From the NCBI GenBank assembly GCA_910578555.1, contig CAJTPS010000003.1, positions 62,001-126,000 of the forward strand: a stretch of 64,000 bases of DNA, read 5' to 3'. A program made the position numbers and the translations under genes. Within the stretch, counting starts at the first letter, position 1, and each line of letters starts with the position of its first letter. The notes under the pieces were generated by a model. The model ran no database searches, was not told the DNA's origin, and saw only the letters and a program-made list of their open reading frames with translations. The stretch is from an uncultured Lachnospiraceae bacterium. GTDB lineage: Bacteria > Bacillota > Clostridia > Lachnospirales > Lachnospiraceae. Shown here in pieces: positions 24,798-32,992 of the stretch.

Positions 24798-25871
24798 ATG
24801 AAAACGAAAGCAGGCAGATTAAGTAAAACAACGAAGAATGATCTGATCACCTATGCGATGGTGATTGTTGTATATATCGTAATGCAGATTCTGGTTTCTA
24901 CGGGGCATGTCTCCAGTCTGATTCAGGGACTTCTGGTTCCTTTCTGCACTTATGTGATCGTGGCGGTCGCATTGAATCTGACGGTGGGCATTCTGGGGGA
25001 ACTGAGTCTCGGACATGCGGGATTTATGTGCGTGGGCGCTTTTTCCAGCGCGGTATTTTCACTGGCATTTAAAGACGCCATACCGGGCGGGCTGCGGTTC
25101 TTCCTCGCACTGCTGATCGGCGCGGCAGCGGCGGCGATGGTCGGATTTCTGGTAGGGATTCCGGTGCTGCGGCTTCGGGGCGATTATCTGGCGATTGTGA
25201 CACTCGCTTTTGGCGAGATTATCAAAAATATTATCAATGCGCTGTATCTGGGCGTGGATGAGAACGGTGTGCATTTCACGATGAAAGACGCACTGTCTCT
25301 TAATATGGCAGATGACGGCGTGATGCTGATCAAGGGTGCGCAGGGCGTCACGGGCACCCCGAATGACTCCAGCTTCACGATCGGTGTAGTACTTGTGCTG
25401 GTTACACTTTTTATCGTATTGAATTTTATTCATTCCAGAACGGGGCGTGCGGTCATGTCGATTCGTGATAACCGGATTGCCGCCGAGTCTATAGGCATTA
25501 ATGTGACGAAATACAAGCTGATTGCGTTTACGATCTCTGCCTCTTTGGCAGGCGTGGCGGGCGTACTCTACGCGCATAACCTTTCTACGCTGAATGCTTT
25601 GCCCAAGAACTTCGGATACAACATGTCTATTATGATCCTGGTATTCGTCGTGCTGGGTGGGATCGGTAATATCCGGGGGTCCATCATTGCGGCGGTGCTT
25701 CTGACACTTCTGCCGGAAGTGCTGAGAGCGCTGAGCGATTATCGTATGCTGATCTATGCCATTGTGCTGATTGCCATGATGATCTTCAACTGGAGTCCGA
25801 ATGCGATTTTCCTGCGGAAACGTCTGAAACAGCGGTTGACGACGGGCAGAAAATCCGGAAAGGAGGCGTAG
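24798..25871 (+). CDS. livM: Branched-chain amino acid ABC transporter permease LivM
   Basis: A 357-residue membrane protein with about nine hydrophobic segments. Motifs of the family are NLTVGILGELSLGHAGFM, LRLRGDYLAIVTLAFGEI and the ATPase-contact loop VLGGIGNIRGSIIAAVLL. It pairs with LivH to form the channel. The gene begins 20 bases after livH with GGGAGTAGG as ribosome binding site and ends 3 bases before livG. The lysine-rich C-terminal tail is cytoplasmic. Confidence 0.95.
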   Translation: MKTKAGRLSKTTKNDLITYAMVIVVYIVMQILVSTGHVSSLIQGLLVPFCTYVIVAVALNLTVGILGELSLGHAGFMCVGAFSSAVFSLAFKDAIPGGLRFFLALLIGAAAAAMVGFLVGIPVLRLRGDYLAIVTLAFGEIIKNIINALYLGVDENGVHFTMKDALSLNMADDGVMLIKGAQGVTGTPNDSSFTIGVVLVLVTLFIVLNFIHSRTGRAVMSIRDNRIAAESIGINVTKYKLIAFTISASLAGVAGVLYAHNLSTLNALPKNFGYNMSIMILVFVVLGGIGNIRGSIIAAVLLTLLPEVLRALSDYRMLIYAIVLIAMMIFNWSPNAIFLRKRLKQRLTTGRKSGKEA

Positions 25872-25874
25872 GAG

Positions 25875-26633
25875 ATGGCATTATTAGAGACGAAAAACTT
25901 AGGAATCTCGTTTGGCGGTCTGCGTGCCGTCAATGAATTTGATATTTCCGTGGAAAAAGGTGAGTTGTACGGCCTGATCGGACCTAACGGCGCGGGCAAG
26001 ACGACGATTTTCAACCTGCTGACGGGTGTGTACCAGCCGGACGAGGGCGCTATTATATTAGACGGCGTGAATCTGACGGGAAAGAAGACGATTGATATCT
26101 GTAAGGCAGGTGTGGCCAGAACTTTTCAGAATATCAGACTGTTTAATGAAATGCCGGTGCTTGACAATGTCAAGGCTGGTTTGCACAATCATTATCCTTA
26201 CTCGACGATCGAGGGTATTCTGCGGCTGCCGCGTTATCATAAAGTAGAGAAGGAAATGAACGAGAAGGCGATGGAACTTCTAAAGGTGTTTGGCCTGGAA
26301 GAGTACGCAGAATATCAGGCGGAGAATCTTCCCTATGGTCAGCAGCGTAAACTGGAGATCGCCAGAGCCATGGCAACTGATCCGAAGCTGCTGCTGCTGG
26401 ACGAGCCGGCGGCGGGTATGAATCCGAATGAGACGAAGGAACTGATGGATACGATCCGCTTCGTGCGGGATCATTTCGATATGACGATTCTGCTGATCGA
26501 GCATGATATGAAACTGGTGTCCGGTATTTGCGAGAAACTGACAGTGCTTAACTTTGGAGAGGTGCTGGCGCAGGGTGACACGCAGGAAGTGTTAAACGAT
26601 CCGGAGGTCATTAAGGCGTATCTGGGAGAGTAG
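25875..26633 (+). CDS. livG: Branched-chain amino acid ABC transporter ATP-binding protein LivG
   Basis: A 252-residue ATPase with Walker A GPNGAGKTT, the signature LPYGQQRKLEIARAM (a usual variant in LivG), Walker B LLLLDEPAAGMNP and the switch histidine in LIEHDMKLV. An N-terminal FGGLRAVNEFD segment is also typical. It powers transport together with LivF. GGAGG lies 9 bases upstream; the start is 3 bases after the livM stop, so translation is probably coupled. Confidence 0.96.
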   Translation: MALLETKNLGISFGGLRAVNEFDISVEKGELYGLIGPNGAGKTTIFNLLTGVYQPDEGAIILDGVNLTGKKTIDICKAGVARTFQNIRLFNEMPVLDNVKAGLHNHYPYSTIEGILRLPRYHKVEKEMNEKAMELLKVFGLEEYAEYQAENLPYGQQRKLEIARAMATDPKLLLLDEPAAGMNPNETKELMDTIRFVRDHFDMTILLIEHDMKLVSGICEKLTVLNFGEVLAQGDTQEVLNDPEVIKAYLGE

Positions 26634-26694
26634 GTTGAAAAATCAGAGATTTTTCCTGCAACAGATAAAGGATATAGAAGGGAAGGAAAAGCGT

Positions 26695-27405
26695 ATGGCA
26701 ATGTTGGAAGTGAAAGACCTTCATGTTCATTACGGTGTGATAGAGGCAATCAAAGGCATCAGCTTTGAAGTGGAACAGGGCGAGATCATTGCGTTGATCG
26801 GCGCGAACGGCGCGGGTAAGACCACGACGCTGCACACGATCACCGGGCTGATCAAGCCAACCGGCGGCAGTATCATCTTCGAGGGTAAGGACATCACGAA
26901 GACGCCGGGGTATAAGATTGTACCCATGGGAATGGCACATGTGCCGGAGGGACGGCGTGTGTTCGCACAGATGTCGGTCTATGATAACCTGCTGATGGGC
27001 GCTTATACGAGAAAAGATAAGGACGAGATCAAGGAGAACCTGCACATGGTGTACGAGCGGTTTCCCAGACTGGAAGAACGTAAGACCCAGATGGCGGGTA
27101 CCTTGAGCGGCGGTGAACAGCAGATGCTCGCGATGGGGCGGGCGCTCATGAGCCAGCCGGGCATTATTCTGATGGACGAGCCTTCCATGGGATTGTCCCC
27201 GATTTTTGTAAACGAAATTTTCGATATTATCAGACAGGTCAGTGAGTCTGGCACGACGGTGCTTTTAGTGGAACAGAACGCAAAGAAGGCATTGTCTATC
27301 GCAGACAGGGCTTACGTGTTGGAGACAGGTACGATTTCGCTCTCAGGAGATGCGGATGAACTGATGAACAATGAAGCGGTGAAGAAAGCGTATCTGGGGG
27401 AGTAG
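26695..27405 (+). CDS. livF: Branched-chain amino acid ABC transporter ATP-binding protein LivF
   Basis: A 236-residue ATPase with Walker A GANGAGKTTT, signature LSGGEQQMLAMGRALM, Walker B ILMDEPSMGLSP and the switch segment LLVEQNAKKAL, where glutamine replaces the usual histidine as is normal for LivF. ATG 26695 is selected because AAGGAA lies about 6 bases before it and the 20 codons upstream in frame do not match the family. It closes the liv operon and is followed at once by a diverged copy of the two-hairpin repeat. Confidence 0.95.
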   Translation: MAMLEVKDLHVHYGVIEAIKGISFEVEQGEIIALIGANGAGKTTTLHTITGLIKPTGGSIIFEGKDITKTPGYKIVPMGMAHVPEGRRVFAQMSVYDNLLMGAYTRKDKDEIKENLHMVYERFPRLEERKTQMAGTLSGGEQQMLAMGRALMSQPGIILMDEPSMGLSPIFVNEIFDIIRQVSESGTTVLLVEQNAKKALSIADRAYVLETGTISLSGDADELMNNEAVKKAYLGE

Positions 27406-27419
27406 TATGAAGAGATTTT

Positions 27420-27493
27420 CTAAGACATCTGAAAAACGCTGTCTAAGATAATCTAAAACTTCATACCAGAGAATGCCCAGAATTGGGCATTCT
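27420..27493 (+). repeat. Diverged single copy of the liv two-hairpin unit
   Basis: CTAAGACA...GAAAAACG...TGTCTAAG (27420-27447) matches hairpin 1 of the 128-bp unit including the GAAAAACG loop. AGAATGCCCA/TGGGCATTCT followed by CCG (27470-27496) matches hairpin 2. The order and spacing are the same as in the array, so it is an older relative of it. Confidence 0.7.
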
Positions 27494-27509
27494 CCGCGCG
27501 GACTTAAGT

Positions 27510-27546
27510 GTCCGCAGGACAGACTGGCTGCAGGCAGCATTCTTCC
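27510..27546. repeat. Dispersed palindromic repeat, copy B
   Basis: This 37-base stretch matches 19133-19169 with about five differences: GTCCGCAGG, GACT, GCTGCA, then GCAGCATTCTTCC in both. Here an extra GCGGAC/GTCCGC stem precedes it. It follows the diverged liv hairpin unit. Confidence 0.65.
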
Positions 27547-27625
27547 TGACAGGTCTGCTTCTGGATTTGGAGATTCCACATGGTCGTTCATCAGACCTAT
27601 ATCATATACATAAAGGTAACAGGGA

Positions 27626-27707
27626 TTAGCTGGCTAAATTGGACAAAAATTAGTCGGCTAATTTGTTTGTTATATGTATATATTAATTTGTTTTTTTAAC
27701 ATATAAT
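27626..27707 (+). promoter_or_regulatory. Twin operator-like sites and -10 element of the first LacI gene
   Basis: TTAGCTGGCTAA (27626-27637) and TTAGTCGGCTAA (27650-27661) are variants of one palindrome, TTAGCCGGCTAA, spaced 24 bases centre to centre. A TATAAT follows at 27702-27707, with only a poor -35 17 bases upstream. The sites probably serve the LacI protein encoded just downstream. Confidence 0.5.
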
Positions 27708-27820
27708 GGGTATGTACGGCGTAAAGCAAACCGGAACAAAACTGACAGGATAAGCAGAGTTCCATATGCCCTGCACGGCATAAAATACAGGAAGAGGCAA
27801 TACGCGGCATGGAGGAGAGT

Positions 27821-28897
27821 ATGGCCAAGACAGTTAAAATGGAAGATATTGCGAAGAGAGTAGGAGTCAGTACCGTGACGGTTTCTAAGGCTTTGGCGGG
27901 ACAGAAGGGTGTCAGCGAGGAGATGCGTACCAGAATCAAGGCACTTGCGGATGAGATGGGGTATGTCCAGCCCTCCAGAACGAGGCGGACAGGATTGCGT
28001 AAGAGCTACAACATCGGACTGCTGATCGAAGAAAGTTACATGGATAAATATGATTCTTTCTACTGGCAGATGTACCAGCAGATTGCGACGAAAGCCATAG
28101 AGTGGGAATGCTTTACGCTTATGGAGGTAGTGAACAGACAGACGGAGGACGGTCCGGAATTGCCGAAGCTGCTCAGGGAGCAGAAAGTGGATGGGGTGAT
28201 CGTGCTGGGTAAGATGCAGAAGGACTTTCTGACAATGCTTAAGAACAGTACGTCGATTCCTGTTGTGTATATGGATTTTACAGATGAAGAGAGAGCGGTG
28301 GACGCCGTCGTGTCCGACAGCTTCTACGGTGCATATGAGTTGACGAATTATTTGTTTAGTATGGGGCATGAGAAGATTGCCTATGTGGGAACACTGCTTG
28401 CGACTGCTTCCATCACGGACCGCTATCTGGGGTATGTGAAGTCCATGCTCGAACATGGCACCGCGCTTAGAGAGGACTGGAGGATCGACGACAGGGATAT
28501 GCGCAGCGGCTATATCGATGTGGAGAATCTGATGCAGATCCCCAAAGATATGCCTACGGCATTTGTGTGCAACTGTGATCTGACAGCAGGCAAGCTGATC
28601 AATAAGCTTCAGGCACAGGGGTATCGTGTTCCGGAAGATGTATCCGTGGTGGGATATGATAATTATATCTATCCGGGGATCTGTGATGTGGAGATCACGA
28701 CATATGAGGTGGATCTGGGCGAGATGGCCAAACGCGCGGTCAGCGTACTGCTCGACAGAATGCAGGGACATGCCGGCCCGACAGGCACTCATATCGTGGA
28801 AGGGCATCTGGTTGTCAAGGACAGTGTGCGGTGTAACAGGGAAGCAGGAAAGCAGAAAATGAAGGGTAATAATATGAAGTGTGATAATATGGAATAA
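27821..28897 (+). CDS. LacI-family transcriptional regulator 1
   Basis: A 358-residue regulator. The N-terminal helix-turn-helix (MEDIAKRVGVSTVTVSKALAG) is followed by a periplasmic-binding-like sensor domain with GVIVLGKM, YVGTLLATASITDRYLGY and the dimer-side VVGYDNYIYPG segment. It is closely similar along its length to the LacI protein at 33.0 kb, which suggests duplication. ATG 27821 follows GGAGG at 6 bases and its start aligns with that paralogue. The last dozen residues are Asn/Met/Lys-rich and outside the family core. Target genes are not certain; the neighbouring peptide unit, ABC exporter or liv operon are candidates. Confidence 0.92.
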   Translation: MAKTVKMEDIAKRVGVSTVTVSKALAGQKGVSEEMRTRIKALADEMGYVQPSRTRRTGLRKSYNIGLLIEESYMDKYDSFYWQMYQQIATKAIEWECFTLMEVVNRQTEDGPELPKLLREQKVDGVIVLGKMQKDFLTMLKNSTSIPVVYMDFTDEERAVDAVVSDSFYGAYELTNYLFSMGHEKIAYVGTLLATASITDRYLGYVKSMLEHGTALREDWRIDDRDMRSGYIDVENLMQIPKDMPTAFVCNCDLTAGKLINKLQAQGYRVPEDVSVVGYDNYIYPGICDVEITTYEVDLGEMAKRAVSVLLDRMQGHAGPTGTHIVEGHLVVKDSVRCNREAGKQKMKGNNMKCDNME

Positions 28898-28902
28898 ATC
28901 TG

Positions 28903-28931
28903 TTGACAAAGGAAACGGATTGTATTAATCT
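28903..28931 (+). promoter_or_regulatory. Strong promoter of the small-peptide unit
   Basis: Consensus TTGACA, 17 bases, TAATCT. The downstream leader (28940-28985) folds into an imperfect hairpin around TTTAG...AGCC-GGAA-GGCT...AAA, which also resembles a stretched form of the TTAG..GGCTAA sites in front of LacI 1. Confidence 0.65.
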
Positions 28932-29009
28932 AACACTAACGCCGCTTGCTTTAGTCAGCCGGAAGGCTAAAAGTGAGCGCTAATAAACTGAGTAAAGGAG
29001 GTAAAAATT

Positions 29010-29108
29010 ATGTTTAACAGTATCAGGAACGGCAGCAATACACATACAAAATCAAAGTTGAACAGGATGAGACACAAAATTACCTCCGCAGGCAGAAGGT
29101 CAATTTAG
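29010..29108 (+). CDS. Small, very basic peptide (32 residues), unknown
   Basis: A perfect AAAGGAGG lies 8 bases before ATG 29010. The 32-codon frame ends TAG 29106-29108. The peptide begins MFNSIRNGSNTHTKSKLNRM and contains eight Lys/Arg, two His and no Asp or Glu, with no hydrophobic stretch. I recognise no family. The frame is enclosed by a strong promoter (28903) and a strong terminator (29162), so the whole unit is about 260 bases. It may be a small regulatory protein, a nucleic-acid binding peptide, a leader, or part of a non-coding RNA. A second tiny frame (ATG 29119, 8 codons) follows with its own AAGGA. Confidence 0.5.
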   Translation: MFNSIRNGSNTHTKSKLNRMRHKITSAGRRSI

Positions 29109-29161
29109 AAAAGGAACTATGACTAGATTGGTCAATATATGTTTGTAAGGCTTATTTAAGG

Positions 29162-29189
29162 GCTGTGGTAATTTTACCACAGCTTTTTT
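29162..29189 (+). terminator. Intrinsic terminator of the small-peptide unit
   Basis: GCTGTGGTA pairs perfectly with TACCACAGC around ATTT, followed by TTTTTT. Confidence 0.9.
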
Positions 29190-29223
29190 GTGTGAATACG
29201 GAGTCTGCTTATGAGAGATAGCG

Positions 29224-29237
29224 GGGAAACGATTGCA
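29224..29237. promoter_or_regulatory. cre-like site upstream of the ABC exporter
   Basis: GGGAAACGATTGCA matches the CcpA consensus TGNAANCGNTNNCA at every fixed position except the first base. It lies 36 bases before ATG 29274. It could equally be a site for one of the local LacI-family proteins. Confidence 0.35.
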
Positions 29238-29273
29238 TAATCATAAGAAAAATGCTCCGGCATGGAGGAAGAG

Positions 29274-31013
29274 ATGAAAAAAATATCGAGTTACATATGG
29301 GAATACAGGTTTCCGTATCTGCTTGCGATCACGTCGCTGTTGATTGCGGTTACACTTGACATGATTGCGCCGCGGCTGACGGCGCGGGTGGTGGACGATG
29401 TGATCGTAGGCGGTAATATCGGTGAACTGAAGTATCTGCTGCTGGGATTTCTTGGGATCGGACTGGGAAGGTGTGTCTTCCAGTATGTGAAGGAATACAC
29501 CTTTGACAAGAACGGCGCGAAAATTTCGGGGGATATGAGACGGGATCTGTTCCGGCATATTCAAGGGCTCAGCGCGGATTTCTTTGATAAGACCAACACG
29601 GGCGAGTTGATGGCGCGGGTCAAAGAAGATATTGACCGTATCTGGGATGCGATGGGATATGTCAGTATGCTGTTGATCGAGGTAGTCTATCACACGGGAA
29701 TTATTCTTGTGTGTATGTACATACTCAACTGGAAACTGGCGCTGATCCCGACGGCGGCGATGCTTCTGTGCGGTTCCTTTGCGGTTATCATGGAGCGCAG
29801 GCTGGGGCGGGTCTATGAGGAGATCAGCGAGGAAAACGCTGCGCTTAACACGGTGGCGGAGGAGAACCTGGCAGGCGTGCGCACGGTGAAGGCTTTTGCC
29901 AGAGAGAAGTTCGAGATCAGCAAATTCCTGTCTCACAATAAAAGATACTATGATTTAAATATGGAGCAGTCCAAGGTGTTTGTGCGATACTATCCCTGCT
30001 TTACCGTCGTAACGAAAGTACTGCCGTTATTGACAATACTGGTTGGCGGAAAATTTGTCATTGACGGGGAGATGACGCTGGGGCAGATGACGGCTTTCGT
30101 GGAGTACTCTAATAATATCGTGTGGCCCATGGAGATGCTTGGCTGGCTGACCAACAGCTTCTCTGCCGCAGTGGCTTCTAATAAGAAGGTCAAGAAGATT
30201 TATGAGGAGAAGCCCAGTATTGTGGAAACGACTAATCCGGTCAATATCGAAAAAGTATCCGGTAAAATCTGTTTTGACCATGTATCATTCCATAAGGCGG
30301 ACCAGTATGAGATTCTGCATGATATTTCATTTACGGTGGAGGCCGGCAGGACGCTCGGAATCATGGGTGCGACCGGTGCGGGCAAGACGTCCATCGTACA
30401 GCTTCTGCAACGTATGTACGACGCTACGGACGGCGCTATCTACCTGGATGATGTGAACATCAAAGAACTGACGCTTCAGCAGCTTCGCACGAGTGTGAGC
30501 TTCGTGATGCAGGATGTCTTCCTGTTTTCGGATACGATCAACGAAAATATTAAGCTGGGTAAGAAAGAGTACATAGACTTCAGGACGGTTAGAAAGGCCT
30601 CTACGCAGGCGCAGGCCAGCGGATTTATTGAACACATGGAGGAGGCTTATGACACCGTGATCGGCGAGCGCGGGGTAGGGCTGTCCGGCGGACAGAAACA
30701 GCGTATCAGTATCGCGAGGGCACTGGCGAAGAAGGACCCGGTGCTTGTGCTGGACGATTCCACGTCGGCGCTTGATATGGAAACGGAGCATCTGATTCAG
30801 CAGACACTGAAGACGCTTGAGAATACGACCAAAATCATTATTGCGCACAGGATCAGCGCAGTGCGTCATGCGGACGAGATCATTGTACTGGAGGGCGGTG
30901 CGATTGCGGAACGGGGTACACATGAACAACTGCTGGCGGCGGGAGGACTCTATTATGAAACTTATGAGTCGCAGTACGGGGAGGTGAGAGATCATGGCAG
31001 TAAATTCCTATAA
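29274..31013 (+). CDS. Heterodimeric ABC exporter, subunit 1 (degenerate Walker B)
   Basis: A 579-residue half-transporter with an N-terminal type-1 exporter membrane domain (six segments) and a C-terminal ATPase. Walker A is MGATGAGKTS and the signature LSGGQKQRISIARAL is canonical. The Walker B reads VLVLDDSTSALD, with aspartate where the catalytic glutamate should be. The switch is IIAHRISAVRHAD. This is the pattern of the non-catalytic half in BmrC/TM287-type heterodimers. ATG 29274 follows GGAGG at 6 bases. It overlaps the next exporter gene by 20 bases. Cargo (drug, lipid or peptide) is unknown. Confidence 0.92.
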   Translation: MKKISSYIWEYRFPYLLAITSLLIAVTLDMIAPRLTARVVDDVIVGGNIGELKYLLLGFLGIGLGRCVFQYVKEYTFDKNGAKISGDMRRDLFRHIQGLSADFFDKTNTGELMARVKEDIDRIWDAMGYVSMLLIEVVYHTGIILVCMYILNWKLALIPTAAMLLCGSFAVIMERRLGRVYEEISEENAALNTVAEENLAGVRTVKAFAREKFEISKFLSHNKRYYDLNMEQSKVFVRYYPCFTVVTKVLPLLTILVGGKFVIDGEMTLGQMTAFVEYSNNIVWPMEMLGWLTNSFSAAVASNKKVKKIYEEKPSIVETTNPVNIEKVSGKICFDHVSFHKADQYEILHDISFTVEAGRTLGIMGATGAGKTSIVQLLQRMYDATDGAIYLDDVNIKELTLQQLRTSVSFVMQDVFLFSDTINENIKLGKKEYIDFRTVRKASTQAQASGFIEHMEEAYDTVIGERGVGLSGGQKQRISIARALAKKDPVLVLDDSTSALDMETEHLIQQTLKTLENTTKIIIAHRISAVRHADEIIVLEGGAIAERGTHEQLLAAGGLYYETYESQYGEVRDHGSKFL

Positions 31014-32766
31014 AGACGATGAACAGAGTGTGGAGCGCGGCAAAGCGCAGACTCTGATGAGGCTGTTTCGCTATCTGTTTGCTTACAAATGGCAGATCGT
31101 ATTAGTGCTGTTGATTATGGGATACGGTGTATTGATCAGTCTGGTCAATCCATTGATTATGGAGTCTGCCATCGACGATCATATTGCAGCAGGGGACTTA
31201 AGCGGTCTGTACCGGCTTCTGGCGGTCGCGCTGGGAATCAATCTTCTGCTGGTTATAACAGTGAAGCTTCGCATGTATATCATGGCGAAGGTGTGTAATG
31301 AGATTCTGCTGACGATCAGACAGGAACTATATACGCATATTCAGAAACTGGATTTTAAGTTTTTTGACAGCCGGCCGACAGGGAAGATTCTGTCGCGTAT
31401 CATCGGAGATATCAATTCCCTTAAGGATGTACTGTCTAACTGTGTGACGACTCTGATTCCGGACGGCCTGACGGTCATTGCGGTGGTAGTGATCATGATC
31501 TGGAAGAATCCGAAACTGGCGCTTGCCTCTCTGATGACGATTCCGTTTATGGCGGCGGCGATTCTGTTTATCCAGGTCAAGGCGCATCCGCGCTGGCAGC
31601 TGTTTCGTAAGAAATCCGCGAATCTGAATGCTTTTATTCATGAGGACATGGCGGGTATGCGGGTCATCCAGAGCTTTCACGCACAGGGCGAAACAGAGGA
31701 TACTTTTGACGTGCTGCTGAAAGAGCACCGGGTAAGCTTCTTCGATGCGGTACGTATGAGCGACGCGTTCGGATCGGTAATCGATCTGTCCTGGGGGCTG
31801 GGATGCATACTGCTGTATTATACGGGGATCATTGTGCTCGGGGTGGATCAGGTGTCCGTGGGAACGTTTATTGCTTTTGGAACTTATCTGAATATGTTCT
31901 GGCAGCCGATTCATAACATTAGTAATTTTTATAACCAGCTTGTGACGAATATAGCGGGGGCGGAACGTATTTTTGAGATACTGGATACGCCGCCGGCGAT
32001 TGCGGATGACGAGGACGTGGCGCAGATGCCGGCGATTCGCGGAGAAGTGACTTTCGCGCATGTGAATTTTTCTTATGATGATAAGGTGAAGGTTCTTGAT
32101 GACGTGAGCTTTCGTGTGGCGCCCGGTGAGACGATTGCACTGGTAGGGCCTACCGGCGCGGGCAAATCCACGATTGTCAACCTGATCAGCCGGTTCTATG
32201 ATGTGCAGGACGGAGTGGTGTCGGTGGACGGGTATGACGTAAAGAAAGTCTCGATCGAGAGTCTGCGAAGGCAGATGGGCATTATGACACAGGATAATTT
32301 CCTTTTTTCGGGCACGATTAAAGACAACATACGCTACGGAAAACTGGATGCCACGGATGAGGAGATCGTAGCGGCTGCGAAGGCGGTTAATGCCCATGAT
32401 TTCATTATGCGTCTGGAGAAAGGGTATGATACGGAACTCTCAGAGCGCGGCGGCGGACTGTCAATCGGGCAGCGGCAGCTTCTGGCTTTTGCCAGAACGA
32501 TGGTATCCGATCCGGGTATTCTGATTCTGGACGAGGCAACTTCCAGCATCGATACGAAGACGGAACTGCTGGTACAGGAGGGGATAGAACACTTGCTGGC
32601 GGGAAGGACATCTTTCGTCATTGCTCATCGGCTCTCTACGATTCAGAAGGCTGACCGCATCTTCGTGGTGGACGACGGCCGGATCATGGAGGAGGGAAAC
32701 GCGCGGGAACTGATGGAGAAGAAGGGGCTGTATTATCAGTTGTATATGGCGCAGTTCTCGATATAG
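30994..32766 (+). CDS. Heterodimeric ABC exporter, subunit 2 (degenerate signature)
   Basis: A 590-residue half-transporter with six membrane segments then an ATPase. Walker A is VGPTGAGKST and Walker B is GILILDEATSSID with an intact glutamate, but its signature motif is LSIGQRQLLAFAR instead of LSGGQ. Together with the aspartate in subunit 1 this leaves one normal and one degenerate ATP site, as known for heterodimeric exporters. GGAGGTGAG lies 8 bases before ATG 30994, inside the end of subunit 1, so translation is coupled. Confidence 0.92.
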   Translation: MAVNSYKDDEQSVERGKAQTLMRLFRYLFAYKWQIVLVLLIMGYGVLISLVNPLIMESAIDDHIAAGDLSGLYRLLAVALGINLLLVITVKLRMYIMAKVCNEILLTIRQELYTHIQKLDFKFFDSRPTGKILSRIIGDINSLKDVLSNCVTTLIPDGLTVIAVVVIMIWKNPKLALASLMTIPFMAAAILFIQVKAHPRWQLFRKKSANLNAFIHEDMAGMRVIQSFHAQGETEDTFDVLLKEHRVSFFDAVRMSDAFGSVIDLSWGLGCILLYYTGIIVLGVDQVSVGTFIAFGTYLNMFWQPIHNISNFYNQLVTNIAGAERIFEILDTPPAIADDEDVAQMPAIRGEVTFAHVNFSYDDKVKVLDDVSFRVAPGETIALVGPTGAGKSTIVNLISRFYDVQDGVVSVDGYDVKKVSIESLRRQMGIMTQDNFLFSGTIKDNIRYGKLDATDEEIVAAAKAVNAHDFIMRLEKGYDTELSERGGGLSIGQRQLLAFARTMVSDPGILILDEATSSIDTKTELLVQEGIEHLLAGRTSFVIAHRLSTIQKADRIFVVDDGRIMEEGNARELMEKKGLYYQLYMAQFSI

Positions 32767-32926
32767 TCGATATAAGGCGGGAGAACATAAGAAGAGAGAG
32801 GACGCTCGCATACTCATGCGCAGTGCTTTTGACGCTGATTATAGAGTACACCTGTAATCGGAAATATAAAATTGTACAAAAAAATATGGATATTTGTGGC
32901 AATGTGCTAATTTTAACGTTATTGTG

Positions 32927-32977
32927 TTGACAATGCCGCAAATTACTTTATAATTTAAGTGAGTTACTTAAATTATA
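32927..32977 (+). promoter_or_regulatory. Promoter and palindromic operator of the second LacI gene
   Basis: TTGACA (32927-32932), 16 bases, TATAAT (32949-32954). The -10 is the first part of a perfect 12-bp inverted repeat, TATAATTTAAGT-gagtt-ACTTAAATTATA (32949-32977). A repressor bound here would block the promoter, so autoregulation is likely. The rest of 32767-32992 is AT-rich with no gene. Confidence 0.75.
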
Positions 32978-32992
32978 AACATCGGGGGCATT

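Noticed and set aside
27683..28909. 408-codon minus-strand frame
   Set aside because: It is antisense to the LacI 1 gene, has no ribosome binding site and reads as His/Leu-rich low-likelihood protein.
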